From Enoplolaimus lenunculus (lineage: Eukaryota > Nematoda > Enoplea > Enoplida > Thoracostomopsidae), in assembly GCA_030248215.1 (NCBI GenBank), contig JASANG010000273.1:320001-384000 (forward strand): DNA of 64,000 nt, given 5' to 3'. Under the pieces are notes generated by a model. That model was not told the DNA's origin. It made no database searches and saw nothing but the letters and a program-made list of their open reading frames with translations. The translations under genes and the position numbers were made by a program. Shown here in pieces: positions 37,790-49,300 of this stretch (position 1 is its first letter; every line of letters starts with the position of its first letter).

Positions 37790-37945
37790 CCCGTAGCCAG
37801 CTCACCTTGCTAGGGGGGCTAAAACTTTTTCAGGAAGGGCATTCAAGGGTTTTCAATGACTTACAAGCAAGGTTGAAAATTTTCTAGGGTGTGCCAAAAT
37901 TTTACCCCCCTGCCCTCATCCCCATGGCGACGGGTACGCAGGTCA
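37790..37945 (+). repeat. Short dispersed element, GTAGCCAG family (copy 2)
   Basis: cccgtagccagctcaccttg, gggggctaaaactttttcag, tgacttacaagcaaggttga and ccatggcgacggg, in the same order as the copies near 14.2 and 42.4-43.0 kb. Confidence 0.65.
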
Positions 37946-37971
37946 GGGGAGGAACGTTTTTCTGTTGACTG

Positions 37972-38219
37972 CACACAAAAAAGTATTTCTGAATTTATTC
38001 AGAATAGTGTTTTCTGTGGCAAATCTGAAAAGTTTTGCTGATATTTAAGACAATTTTTCTAAAAATAACTGGAAAACGTTTATTTTCAGACTTTATTTCA
38101 AAACGTTTTTGAAAACATTTCTATTATAACAGAAATAGTTTTCAAGTGCACCTAGCTAATCATATTTCTCAAATGTAAGAAATTTTTTCTTAAATCTCAG
38201 AAATATTATTTTGAGTGTG
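37972..38219 (+). mobile_element. 248-bp MITE (copy 1 of a pair)
   Basis: Starts cacacaaaaaagtatttctg. The right end, reverse-complemented, reads cacactcaaaataatatttc, giving imperfect terminal inverted repeats of about 20 bp. The whole element recurs in the same orientation at 39885-40132 with an estimated 85-90% identity by eye. No coding capacity. Confidence 0.75.
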
Positions 38220-38258
38220 GAATACAGCAAACCACTAATTTTCTGCTTAGGCTTATAC

Positions 38259-38352
38259 AGTGCAAAAAATGGTGAATTAAATTGACTCCCTTCGAAATAG
38301 GCGCTACGGGACTACACAAACTGAGTCAAATCCGACTCCGCCAGAGTCTATA
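38259..38352. repeat. Half copy of the CACTGTAAAA MITE
   Basis: gtgcaaaaaatggtgaatta, gactcccttcgaaataggc and cacaaactgagtcaaatcc match the left half of the 37464-37659 family; the right half is missing. Confidence 0.6.
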
Positions 38353-39570
38353 CTGCTGCTCCTCCTTTGTTCTTTACATAGGCCTCATGCGTTATAGATA
38401 TGCTTTTCGCCATTGCCAATTTATTCATTGGGAACCTAGTTACAGATTACCGAAATACAAGCAATTTCTGAAACTTCTCGCGGGTGCAAGCTTCCGCTTC
38501 ATTTGATGCATAAATGCAATGTATTAGGTACATATATTTTTATACTGCAGGCAAACGCGGGTCAAGTTCGTGTTTTCAAGATACGGATCATTCACAGCGA
38601 ACGCTCTTGTACCACGTAGCCCGTCTCTCCAACAGCATTGCTCTTCGACTATATGTCGACTTGTATGCTGTCGGCAACCAAGCATAACTTACTTGCAATG
38701 CAACGCGTTATATCGCATGCGCACCTAATGGACAAGCATATCTCACATGCTGACATATACAAGTAAGTTTACAATTGAAACCTCGTGAGCCGGAAAGAAT
38801 GGGGAAGCTTATTCCCTTGACCAAACTATCAGTACTGCCTTTTTACCGTGATTCGTGAAACACAATTTTTAATTCTAAATCATTTGGTGAGAGATGTGAG
38901 CAAATGCCCGGCGATCGGATATTAAAAATTCGAAAACTCTGAAATAGGTGCCCCACGCAACAAAGTAATTTTTAACATAGACGGCCTTTAGGCGGTCTCA
39001 AAAATGTGAACTTCCAACTGTTGGTAGTTTTACACTTTAAAACACAATTTCATCTCAAGAGATATTAGTAGATTCGATGTAATAAAAGACGTGTGTACGT
39101 ACGGAACAAAGATTGAGAGCCTGAAACCTCAGAAATACACTGAATTTAATTTCGGATATCCAAAATGAAAAATTTTATTTCAGATATCCGCACATCCGTA
39201 TGAATATGAGGCAAAAATTTCCTGATACCCGGATATGAAAAATTATTGGAACCCAATAACCAGAAAACTTATACACATACACTCTGGTTTTTACGCAATA
39301 TTCATTAATAATTTCTCGAAAATTAATATTTTCTTTGTTTATTCTAGATAATATCAAAAACTCATAAAAAATCTTTAATAACTTACCACACTGACAGTGT
39401 TAAATCACGTGAAGCAAGCGTAAAACTTCAAGTTCCTTATCAGTTTTGTTTTGCAATCGTGTAAATAATTATTGCTCTTAAATTTCAAAGTAAATTTAGC
39501 CATTTGTGTTTGGCCATAAAGGAGTATGCTAAGAATCAACGTATCACGTCTTGCGGTTTGATATTCCCTC
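38353..39570. other. Intergenic, nothing firmly recognised
   Basis: No exon was supported. A GTG/gtaagtt-type donor on the minus strand at about 39386 could belong to a 5' untranslated exon of the TRIM-like gene, but nothing else supports it. Confidence 0.25.
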
Positions 39571-39700
39571 CTTAAAATGTTACTTTTAGGACCGTAACTG
39601 TACGTTAAGCATATTCTTAAGTCTTAAAGCTTAAACCAAAGCCTAACCAAAAAGTTATAGCCTAAAATCTAAGCGTACTCTTCTATAGTCCGAACAGACA
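39570..39700. mobile_element. TTAGGC-type MITE with tgttacttttagg end (partial)
   Basis: aatgttacttttaggaccgt starts the element, followed by gcatattcttaag and degenerate cctaacc/cctaaaat words. The left terminus matches the element at 48.12 kb. The right end is lost. Confidence 0.5.
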
Positions 39701-39884
39701 ACGGGACGTACGTATCGGTGATAAACACAAGATATTTTATTGAACGAAGGGCAACCAATTTTTGATCAGAATAGGATGAGCGAATATGCTTGTATGCTTA
39801 ATAATGTTTTTACAGTATAATTATAGGTTCTGCTCAACATATAACTTTCGATACTCTCAATTGGCTTGTAATTTTTAATCCTGA

Positions 39885-40132
39885 ACACAAAAAAGTATTT
39901 CTGAATTTGTTCAGAAAAGTTTTTTCTGTGGCAAATCTGGAAAGTTTTCGTGATATTTAAGACAATTTTTCTAAAAATAACTGGATAACGTTTATTTTCA
40001 AACTTTATTTCAGAACTTTTCTGAAACCTTCTCTGTTATAACTGAAATGCTTTTCAAGTGCACCTTGCTAATTATATTTCTTAAATGTAAGAAATTTTTT
40101 CTTACATGTCAGAAATATTATTTTGAGTGTGT
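39885..40132 (+). mobile_element. 248-bp MITE (copy 2 of a pair)
   Basis: acacaaaaaagtatttctga through atattattttgagtgtg. Collinear with 37972-38219 with scattered substitutions and no large indel. Non-coding. Confidence 0.75.
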
Positions 40133-40951
40133 AGTATCATATTTCTAGTTTCAGCAGAAATTTCGGGAGGGAATGTATCAGCCATACGTTACTGTTTACG
40201 CTCGTAAGAAAAATTTCAACTAAATTTAAAATAATTAAACAATTTTTGGAGAAGTTTTGCCTAATTGGACTTTTTATGTGCAAAAGTTCTTTGACACGAC
40301 GTTTCCATTGGTTTTGGTTCAAAACAAAAAAGTTTACACAAACACATTTTTGAGGTCATAAAAAACCATATTTGAACTCTTAATTTTGTTTGTTTAGTTG
40401 TTGTTGTTGTTCTCTGGTTATTATACCATCATAGGCTATCAACTTGAAGGTCGTTTCGGCAAAACTCAAGCCAACAGTACAAAAAATAATACAAATATTT
40501 CGCGTTTTAATGTTGAATATTGTAATTTTAACACATTTTTGCCAACTTTCTTTATATATATACCTATACGAGATAAACTGAATTTCCTTATTGCAGCTGT
40601 ACTTATATATTGTACCTTTGAAAATTTACCCCCTGTATATTATAAAACCAGAAAGCAAACCTACACAATTGTAGTGGGCGGATGTATTCTGTCCAGAAAC
40701 CAGCCGCACCTGTTCTGTCCTCACGACGAAACCATTTCGAGCCATGTTAATTTTAAGGGCCTGTCCACTAAGCCAAAACCTATACTACATAATAAACCTA
40801 AACGTAAGTCTAAATATATGCCGAATCCAAATGCTACGTTTATACCTAAGAGCATACCCTCCCAGTCTGTCTTATCTTTCTGTGGACAGCACTGAATTTT
40901 GAATTATTAAAATATATCATATACATATTTTAGTTTATTTATCACAAAGTA

Positions 40952-43900
40952 ATGGTATTCAGTTGGGGAGCCGCTATGTGTCGGCCTACTCATTTTGAGG
41001 TCAGTGAACAATTTACACCAATTTCTGATAAACCATGGGGACAATGTTTAGATGTATATAATGTCCAGCATATGTTTGCTTAAATTTCAGTAAACAGCGC
41101 AAAATTTAAAAAATTAGAAACTCTCATGGGTATCAATTAATATTTCACGCCTTACGATGTCAGTTACAACTGACAACTTCCCGTCTTTGCGTTACCGAGG
41201 AAAAGTATAATTGGCAAAGTCTTGTTCATACGTGCAAACTTTTTCAAATTAAAATTTACTAATTGAGTTAATTAAAGTTTGTTAATTTTTAGGTTGTTTA
41301 CAAAATCAACGAGTTTATGGGCGGCATTGTCGATCAAACACTTGCAATGAAGCAATGGGAAACGTTGAAAGCGACGCTGGAAGATTCGGCGAATATCAAC
41401 GTGAAAGTCATTGAACAAACAAAAGGACTGCCGGATATGGTGTTCTGTTGTAATGCTGGATTAGTTTTTGGTAAAAATGTAAGACATGATATGTGCAAAT
41501 CAAAATTTTTATTTTTAAACGGCCCAGTTATACCGTCTATCTACAAAGTCTAAGCCTAAACCTGCACTACTATTTCCGAAGTAGGCTCTAAGTACGAGAT
41601 TACACAAACTGAGTCAGATTCGATTCCACCAGAGTCAAATTCAAGTCATTAAGACGCACATTTGACTCTGGCGGAATCGAATTTCATTCAATTTGTGTAG
41701 TCCCGTAGAGCCTATTTTGGAGAGTCAATTTGACCCACCATTTTTGCTGTATGAGCACAAGCCTAATCCTAAGCCTCAGCCTACACCTAATCGTAAGCCA
41801 AACTTTAAGCCTATTAAGTAGCATAAGTCTTATCATAAGCCTGAGCCAACCCTAACCATAAGCTAACTTCTAAGCCTAAACCATAGCATAAACCTAGTCC
41901 TAAGCTTATATATATAAAGCATAAAATCTTATCCTAAGTCTTAACTTGAGTATAAAGCCTAATCCTATCTCCTAACCGTAACATAATACTAAGCAAAAGC
42001 CTAAAAGCATAATAATAAGCCTAGCCTAAGTCTAATTCTCAGCCCAAGCCTAATATGAGTCAATGCTTCCCAATATCTAAGTTCTTCAGCCCAATGTCTT
42101 TCAGTGGAAAACGTCGTGTAATTTTCATGGGCCTTTATAGCTTTCCTATACAACAAACACGGCAAAGCACTTTCCAGAAGGGCTCCTTAAAATTCCTGAA
42201 ATCCATAATTATTTTACTGCAATATATTTTTGAAATTTAAAATTGAAATTTATAGCTGTTTTTTATGTGTAGTCTCCGACCTGTTTACAAGGCTGTTTGA
42301 GTTTTATACCTTGAAATTTAAAAAAAAAACTTTTGTAAGAAGCTATCTTTACCTGGTTGGCCAAGCAAATATTTGCCACGAGTATAGGTATGTGTAACTT
42401 TTGGGGTATTGTAAGGTCGATTCGCGGTATTTCCAAACCAGCTCACCTTGCCAGTGGGGCTAAAAAATTTTCAGGAGTGCACAAAAGGGATTTCGGTGGC
42501 TTGAAAGCAAGGTTGAAAATTGTCTACGGGATCCAAGATAGTTCCAGGTTTGTGAGACCCTCCCATGGTCCTCTTCTGGCTACGGAATCCCGGTCAACTT
42601 CTATACTTTTGGACATTTATTGAGTTTTATTTTGAAAAGTTTTCTGCTTCCAGGTCCGACTTTCTCATTTCCGGTACCCAGAACGTCGTGGTGAACGTAC
42701 AGAGTACCGGAAATGGTACCAAAGTCAAGGTTTCACTGTTCACGGTGATGAGTCAACGTTCTTTGAGGGAGGAGGGGATGCATGGTTCGGCGGAAACGAT
42801 CGTTTATGGGCTGGATACGGATTCAGGTACACAGATAGGCGTAGCAAGTTCTCTTTGTGGGGGGAAGGTAAAAAATTTCAGAAGGGGCATACAACAGTTT
42901 TCGATGACACAATCCAAGCAAGGTTGAATATTTTCAAGGGGGAGCCAAAATATTCCAGCGAGTGGCGCGGAGTTTCCCATGCTTCCCCTCTGGCTACGGC
43001 TCCGTATACAAAGCTATTTCTGATTTTTAGAAGTGAATTTAGCCGATATGGGCTTTGGCTTATAGAAATCGACGGATAGAATAAATATTCCACCGTCTCG
43101 ATATATATGTGTAGTGACAACAAAGTAAAACCACTTTAAGAATATTTCGAATACCTTTCAAACACTGCCGGACGATTTCAGATCAGAACTGAACGCATAT
43201 ACCGGTATTGAAAAAGTGTTCAGCGACCCAAATAACAATACATTTCGAGTTATTCCATTGCAATTGGTCAATGCTAAATTTTATCATATGGATGTTACTC
43301 TGTTACCATTGGACGAAACTTCTGCGCTGTATTATCCTGAAGGTATGTTTCGATTGGTTAACAAAGCAAAAGACGAAAATAAAGCAGCATATTGAAATCC
43401 CGTCGGCCGACAACGCGTCGTTCGACAAATTCTAATCAGAAATTGCATCTATTCGACAATTCATCGTCCATCATTATGCTTATTCTTATGCTTAAGTTTC
43501 GGATTATATGCCTAGATTTATTGAAAGGGTTTAGGACAATGTTGGGCAACGAATTGTCGTAAATTTATCTATTGTACTTTCGAATATGAAAGAGCATAAA
43601 TTTTGCAACTGTATTAATGTGTTTCTTGTACCGTTTTTCATGGAATTTGTATCTACTTACCGTTAGCCTAAGAAAAACTTTTTAATATGATTATTTAAAA
43701 TTTGTTACGCTTGAATGCAAGCACTGCCTATTTAATACAACATACATAGGTATGCCACACGCGGTAACGGAGATAATAATCCACAGGACGGAAAACATAT
43801 TACATTTGATTTATAACGCAAATACACCTCAATAGGCCATCATATAGTAAACACAAACATACTTATGTAATCCTTAATAACCAGCCAAAATATCACGCCA

Positions 43901-44378
43901 TAGCTATGCTACTACTAACTCCTTTTTCCTCCGAACCACAGTTATTATAGCCTGTCAAACACCTGCCCAAAATGCGCACAATATTCAAAGTAGTTAAAAA
44001 GCTAGGATTATGCAAATTCGAGTTGTAGCCAAACGTTTCGCAAATTGGCGCTACATAGGGTTAACAACGTTTCTTTACAATACAGCTGCCTTCCATCGAA
44101 AACATTTTATTTCAGCATTTTCGCCGGAAAGTCTCGAAACACTACGCCAAGAATACCCAACACTAATAGCAGTGACCACAGAAGAAGCGCTCAAATTTGT
44201 TTGCAACGGAATTTCAATCCCTCATACCCGAACAGTCATACTTCCAGCTGGATGCCCTCAGGCTAGCAAGGATCTAGAAATCCGAGGCTGGACTGTAAAG
44301 AAAGTCGATATGAGTGAATTTATAAAAGCTGGAGGTGCTTGTCAGTGTTTGGTGATGAAATTATTCAATAATGAATAA
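40952..44378 (+). CDS. Dimethylargininase-like hydrolase (amidinotransferase/pentein superfamily)
   Basis: Five exons with matching phases: 40952-40999, 41293-41478, 42654-42826, 43182-43342 and 44116-44378 (TAA), giving 276 residues. Start ATG 40952 has an in-frame TAG 21 bases upstream. Diagnostic segments: MCRPTHFEVVYKIN (9-22), GLPDMVFCCNAGLVFG, SHFRYPERRGER (82-93), FFEGGGDAWF (114-123, acidic active-site residues E116/D120), WAGYGFR (130-136), FYHMD (catalytic His171) and KAGGACQCLVMKL (catalytic Cys most likely 267). Pentein hydrolases of this type use a Cys-His-acid centre to cleave guanidino groups; dimethylargininases turn methylated arginine into citrulline. The substrate is inferred. 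The MCxPxxF...YxIN signature resembles bacterial proteins more than vertebrate DDAH1/2. No signal peptide, so probably cytosolic. Arginine-deiminase-like specificity is an alternative. Confidence 0.85.
41560..41757. repeat. CACTGTAAAA-family MITE inside the hydrolase gene's second intron
   Basis: acacaaactgagtcagattc, ccaccagagtcaaattc, tttgactctggcggaatc and tacagcaaaaatggtgggtc (reverse complement of the right end) match the 37464-37659 family. It splits a TTAGGC-like array, so it inserted after that array formed. Confidence 0.65.
41758..42056 (+). repeat. ~300-bp degenerate CCTAAG (TTAGGC) array in intron 2 of the hydrolase gene
   Basis: Repeated aagcctaatcctaagcctca-type words continue with steadily increasing degeneracy to cagcccaagcctaatatgag. 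A short stretch of the same array lies left of the MITE (41545-41565). It is the longest TTAGGC-like tract in the window. Confidence 0.75.
42425..42598 (+). repeat. GTAGCCAG-family element left of hydrolase exon 3
   Basis: aaccagctcaccttgccagt, ggggctaaaaaattttcagg, agcaaggttgaaaattgtct and cttctggctacggaatcc. Ends about 55 bp before the exon. Confidence 0.65.
42845..43015 (+). repeat. GTAGCCAG-family element right of hydrolase exon 3
   Basis: gtggggggaaggtaaaaaat, gcatacaacagttttcgatg, caagcaaggttgaatatttt and cccctctggctacggctcc. Begins about 20 bp after the exon, in the same orientation as the copy on the other side. Confidence 0.65.
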
Positions 44379-44937
44379 ATTCATTCTAGTTTAAAGTTCG
44401 CGGTGTAAAAAAATTGGCTGGTACCCGCCTGTTTATAGCGCATAGACACGGACGGATTGTTGACTGGCAAGCGCAATAGTGAAATGGATCTCGCGAGCAA
44501 ATTGAGCTAGAAGCCAAACGCAATTTTGAAAAGCATAAAAGTGAAAATTTGTAAGGTAGGAACAGTATTAATATTTTTTCACAAAAAATTATTTCAATCG
44601 CTTTGGCTCTCTACTGTTTATATGGTATTTACTACGAATTGAACTTGTTCAGGGGATGCGTAGAGTAGCACTGTCTTTATATTTTTAGCTTTGAACAAGA
44701 ACTAGGAATAGTGACTCTAGATAAAAGTATATCTGCACAACTTAGTATGGCACAAAATGTTCTATTGAAAGCTTTGCACTTTTATCCGATATAGTTTACC
44801 CCATTTATAAAGCAGGTGGTGTCCCCACTCATCAAGACAACTGTTTGTTATAACACACGATTAGGGGCGCGTTTTTACGTTTCTGCTGAGCACATTGTCC
44901 TTTCTTGTTACCATATGAATTTGGATATTGCACCCAT

Positions 44938-45117
44938 GTAAAGATCGGGGCGGAACTGTTTTCTGTTGGACTACAATAGAGTGAAGCTTAAGCTTTTGAC
45001 TAATTTTACCTTATGTGACGCTTTAGGCGTAGAATTAGGCTTAGGTATAAGCTCAGTCTTAAGCTTAAGCTTAGGTATAAGCTCTGTCTTAACGGTCCTG
45101 TTCTATGAATTGGCCGA
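44938..45117 (+). mobile_element. TTAGGC-bearing MITE (copy 4)
   Basis: gtaaagatcggggcggaact, gactacaatagagtgaagct, aggcttaggtataagctcag (repeated) and gtcctgttctatgaattggc: the full family order, ~180 bp. Confidence 0.7.
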
Positions 45118-46380
45118 ATATTTTTTAAAATCAAAATTTTACTTAGCAAAAATTAATAAACATTAAACGCCAATTTTCTACCGTCCTTTTCTAGCCGTTT
45201 GTCTTGACTGCCTTCTTGGCAACGCAACTCGTTTTGGTTTGGAACGAATCGCTGTTTCTGAATGCAAATTAACAAATAACAACACACTGATATTCAGAAA
45301 TACTCACTAGGTTAAGGAAAGGCGAGAAATAAATATATAGCAGTATAAGTGCTAAAACCATTCTGATATGAAAATTTTAAGTACGAAACTTTCAAAGCTG
45401 AAATATGTACGCAATACAGGATCTGCTTCAGACGCGATAAAGCCGTCTTTTAAACAGAGTAGATATTTAGCAATTTCTGATGTTACATATGCAGTTTGTT
45501 TTTGACAGTTTAAATCGTTATTTGGCACAAAACAAACAAATATTTTTCAGTAACCCTATATCCTGACTTCACATACAGATATGAAGGTTTTAGTATTTAA
45601 ATTCTATAGACAGAGATGGTGCTGTGCAGAAATAGCTGCCCCATGGCCCGATATTGGACAAAACTAGGGGAAAACTTTGATGTATGAATATTTTTCGGTT
45701 TAGAAAATTTTTAGCTCAAAATCTGAAAAATATTTTTGGCAGAAAATTTTTCAGGCACTTTTTATTTCCCGCACGCTATTGAAATTTTGAAGAAAATTGT
45801 TCAGTGTTTGTAGACATTTTTAAAACAGTATTGTGAGATTGATAGACAACGGAAATATATGATATTACTGACATACAAAGGTATGATGCACACTTGGTAT
45901 TAGCAGTCAAGTGTTGTTTTTGGAATGCGATATAGGGTTAATATCCAGACAAAATGGAACCCAAAATTTTGATAGGGACAAATCATATTTCACGCTGTCC
46001 CAATTTTAACGTGAACACTGCATATGGATATGGGCGGGAAAAGTGTCATATTTCTGCTCCGTCGTATGGCAATGCAGGTTAAAATAGTACTGAATAAGTC
46101 AACGTCGCCTGAAGAAAAATTTAACTGCGAACAAATATGGGAACCAATGTAAAAATTGTTGAAATGTCATTCAATTTTTATAACTGCTGTTTTCGTTGGA
46201 CAGGTGGGGCACCGACGATTCTTGGGGTCCCACTGAAAGAGCAAAAAAATCAAACGGGTTCAGGAAGGGAGGAATAGAGTGTTTATGGAAGCCGTACGGC
46301 GCCCACAATACAGCGCCATCCCAAGTGCGAATACTATACATGCAAAATATCTTATAAGCTTAAGCTGCAAGTACATCAGC
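45118..46380. other. Intergenic between the convergent hydrolase and membrane-protein genes
   Basis: No exon, RNA or recognised repeat. AT-rich with some short tandem-like ttttt/aaaatt tracts. It probably contains both 3' UTRs. Confidence 0.3.
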
Positions 46381-49300
46381 TCAAGAAAAATTACTACTTT
46401 TTCTTGGTGTTTGTTTTTGAGGTCTCTTGCAGCTTTCGCGTCGTTTTCCCGACAACGATGGGCGTTTCGCGGCTAATTTTGGTTTTGATCGTCTGCGACA
46501 TTTGTCCAATTTATCTTGCCTACTATCTTTGTCAGCGGCTTCAAAGTCCAGGTCTAGAATTGTATGAGACTAGGAAACGATTGGAGTAAAAGCATGAGAG
46601 TAGCATTTATCTCTAGCTGCGTGGTTTTATAATGTTTTAGCACACTGTTACGCCTATCACAGTAACATTGATCATCAAATACATCCGTCCATATATATTT
46701 TACACGAAAATTTTCCTACACCTTAATACAATAGAGCAACGAACCGCCAATCCGAGCAAAATTTTTATGAAGGGCTCTATATGTACTGCTTAACTTAGAA
46801 TTAATAGAAACATGTGGCTTAAACCGCGCTCGTACGCAGTTGCGGGTAAATATGAAATTCATAGGATCGAACTTCCTTGGGTTCGCGGTATACATTCCTA
46901 AACACATTCCATAGCGCTCACGCTAACATGAATACATATATTTAAGCTTACAGAACCTGGCATAAGTTTCTGTTTTAAGCATTTGAGGCACCACATTTCA
47001 AATTCTATGATCCGTCAAATTTTATGAATATTCGAGTTTACCTTGTCCATGATCTTGTATTTGGGTTTGACGTCCATCTGCAATGTGTTTTTCACAAATC
47101 AAATCCCCAGTTGGTCGCACACTATCTTCCGGCCTTTCGTTTACTGTTTCAAACGTTTTTTGACTTTCTATTTTTTCCGGTTCTTTGTTTAATTTCGGTT
47201 TGCTCCTTCGTTTTTGTGGCGCACGTACAGGGACGGCTGCAGGCGCTGGCGGAGCGCAAACTTGTCTGAACTCTGGACGTAACATTTGTTCGGTTATTTG
47301 CTGAATTCGGGTCCGCAATTCTGATCCATGGGTAACCTGAAAACTAAACATTTTGATAAACAAGTTATTTGACTGAAAGTCAAATATGTCGTCACCGCGA
47401 GCGAACTCAAAAATAATAATTTTCAATAATGCATTACGATTAATTCTAGTTAAGTTGAACAACGGAAATGTTAACGGACGGGCGAAACTGCAGCTGTACT
47501 TTCGGCGCAGTGAATAGCAAGCTGTGGTTGTGCTCAAAGTTATCGAGACGGAGCCACTGATCGGCCGCACGAATGTGTTAACATACCACATAACCAACTT
47601 TTTCTAATTATCTTATCATGCAAACCCGTTTGCTAAAAATATATTTAAACAGTAATATTCGAAACCTGACCTGAGTAATTGTAGAGCTTATAAGTACTTT
47701 GCATAAATTGCACGCAGTATTCCTAAAATCCTCGAATTAAAAATCGAGCGAAAAGATAACATTTTAAAGTTTTAGAATGAAAATATACGAATTTTGCCAA
47801 CTGTTTTACAGCTTCTCTGGCCGCTAAAACACTGATTGGAGTTAATTCCTTGTCTGTACTATAATTCTAATTTTGCAATTTTTAAAATCAATAAATATAT
47901 TTTGAAATCGTTTTATTGTATTTTCAAGACATATTTCGTCCGATTTTACCGCTAATGGAAACAAGAGTCACTAGCCGAGGGCGGTGACAAAAAAAGCTGA
48001 GCTGACGATTTGAAAAATTGTGCTTTCAAAAATGCATTAAGGTTGACACTAGTCCTATACTAGATTCTTCTCTAAACCGGCTAACGAATGTTGTCAATTC
48101 TGTTCTTTTATGTAAGCTATGCTGAAAATGACCAATGTTACTTTTAGGGCCGTAACAGTATAATATGCATTTTTCTAAGCCACAGACTAAGCCTAAGCGT
48201 TTAAAATATATTCCTAAGCGTAAGCCTATGTAAAAAATGCAACCTATAATGTAAGCCGACTGTTTTACAGAACCACCAGAAACCGGGTCGGCCCTAATAA
48301 GTAACATGGACCCTTAAAATTGTACCGATGAATTTTAGTTACGCCATTGTGTCGAAAATTCTGGTTCAGAATTTTCAATAAAAATCGTTCATGTATATCT
48401 AAGACATAACCGTTTGAAGAGTGTCGCAAGCAAAAACAGAAGTCATCATCCGAGGGTGGTGGCAAAAAAGCTTGTGTTGCTTCTATGAATGTCCTGTTTT
48501 TCGATTTACACCAATAAAAAGGACTGAGATTTTACGCGTAGCATTAAGCTTAGACACTTCTAATACATTTCTCCGCATTTAAGGTTAACGCTTACACTTA
48601 TGAAAAGGCTCAGACATCGGCTCAGGGTGGCGTTATACATTTGATGACGTTTGGCGCAGTCCGTCACCGTCCGGCTTTGAGTGGTACCTTACAGCAACGC
48701 ACGTGTATTGCCGTATGGCAAAGCATATCAATACATACATAAAATGTTTTGATTTGTGGCGCTGTTCGCCGGCGAACGACAAGTATAGTACCACCATAAG
48801 CCGCAAGCTTTTAGGCTTTAGCCTAGACAAGGATTGTCTCAAGCCTCACCCTGAATGTAGGAGGAAGTGTACAAAAGCTACTTGGGCTTTGGAGGTGGGT
48901 CCGGTTCGATAGAGCCTGAATGTAATAGTTCTACAGCCATAGGTGCCAAACCATTAAATATTGCAACCATGCTTGTACCTCCGATTTCGATGTTTTATTC
49001 ATCCAATTGCGCAATGACTTAAAAATGTGAAATATCATTAAATATAAAGACTGAACTCTTACCCTATCAGAAATTCTGCTAGTCGTATAACTTGTACCAC
49101 ATCGCTCTGGATCAATAGCTCTTGTAAAGTCTGGGTCAGCAGGAGTTTTGGCGTACCGCGTAGAATCTGGTTCGCTGCCACAAATGCCGCAACACCAGCC
49201 AGGAGTACAAGCCGCTGGTTGTCCAATCAGAGACGCAGTTTCGCGTGATGTCATAACGCAGCGCATCAAAATTGTAGCGATCAACTGTAAGAAAATACAG

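Noticed and set aside
40398-40895. 165-residue plus-strand frame upstream of the hydrolase
   Set aside because: No recognisable domain; its C-terminal part is translated TTAGGC-type repeat; no splice link to the hydrolase exon, which has its own ATG after an in-frame stop.
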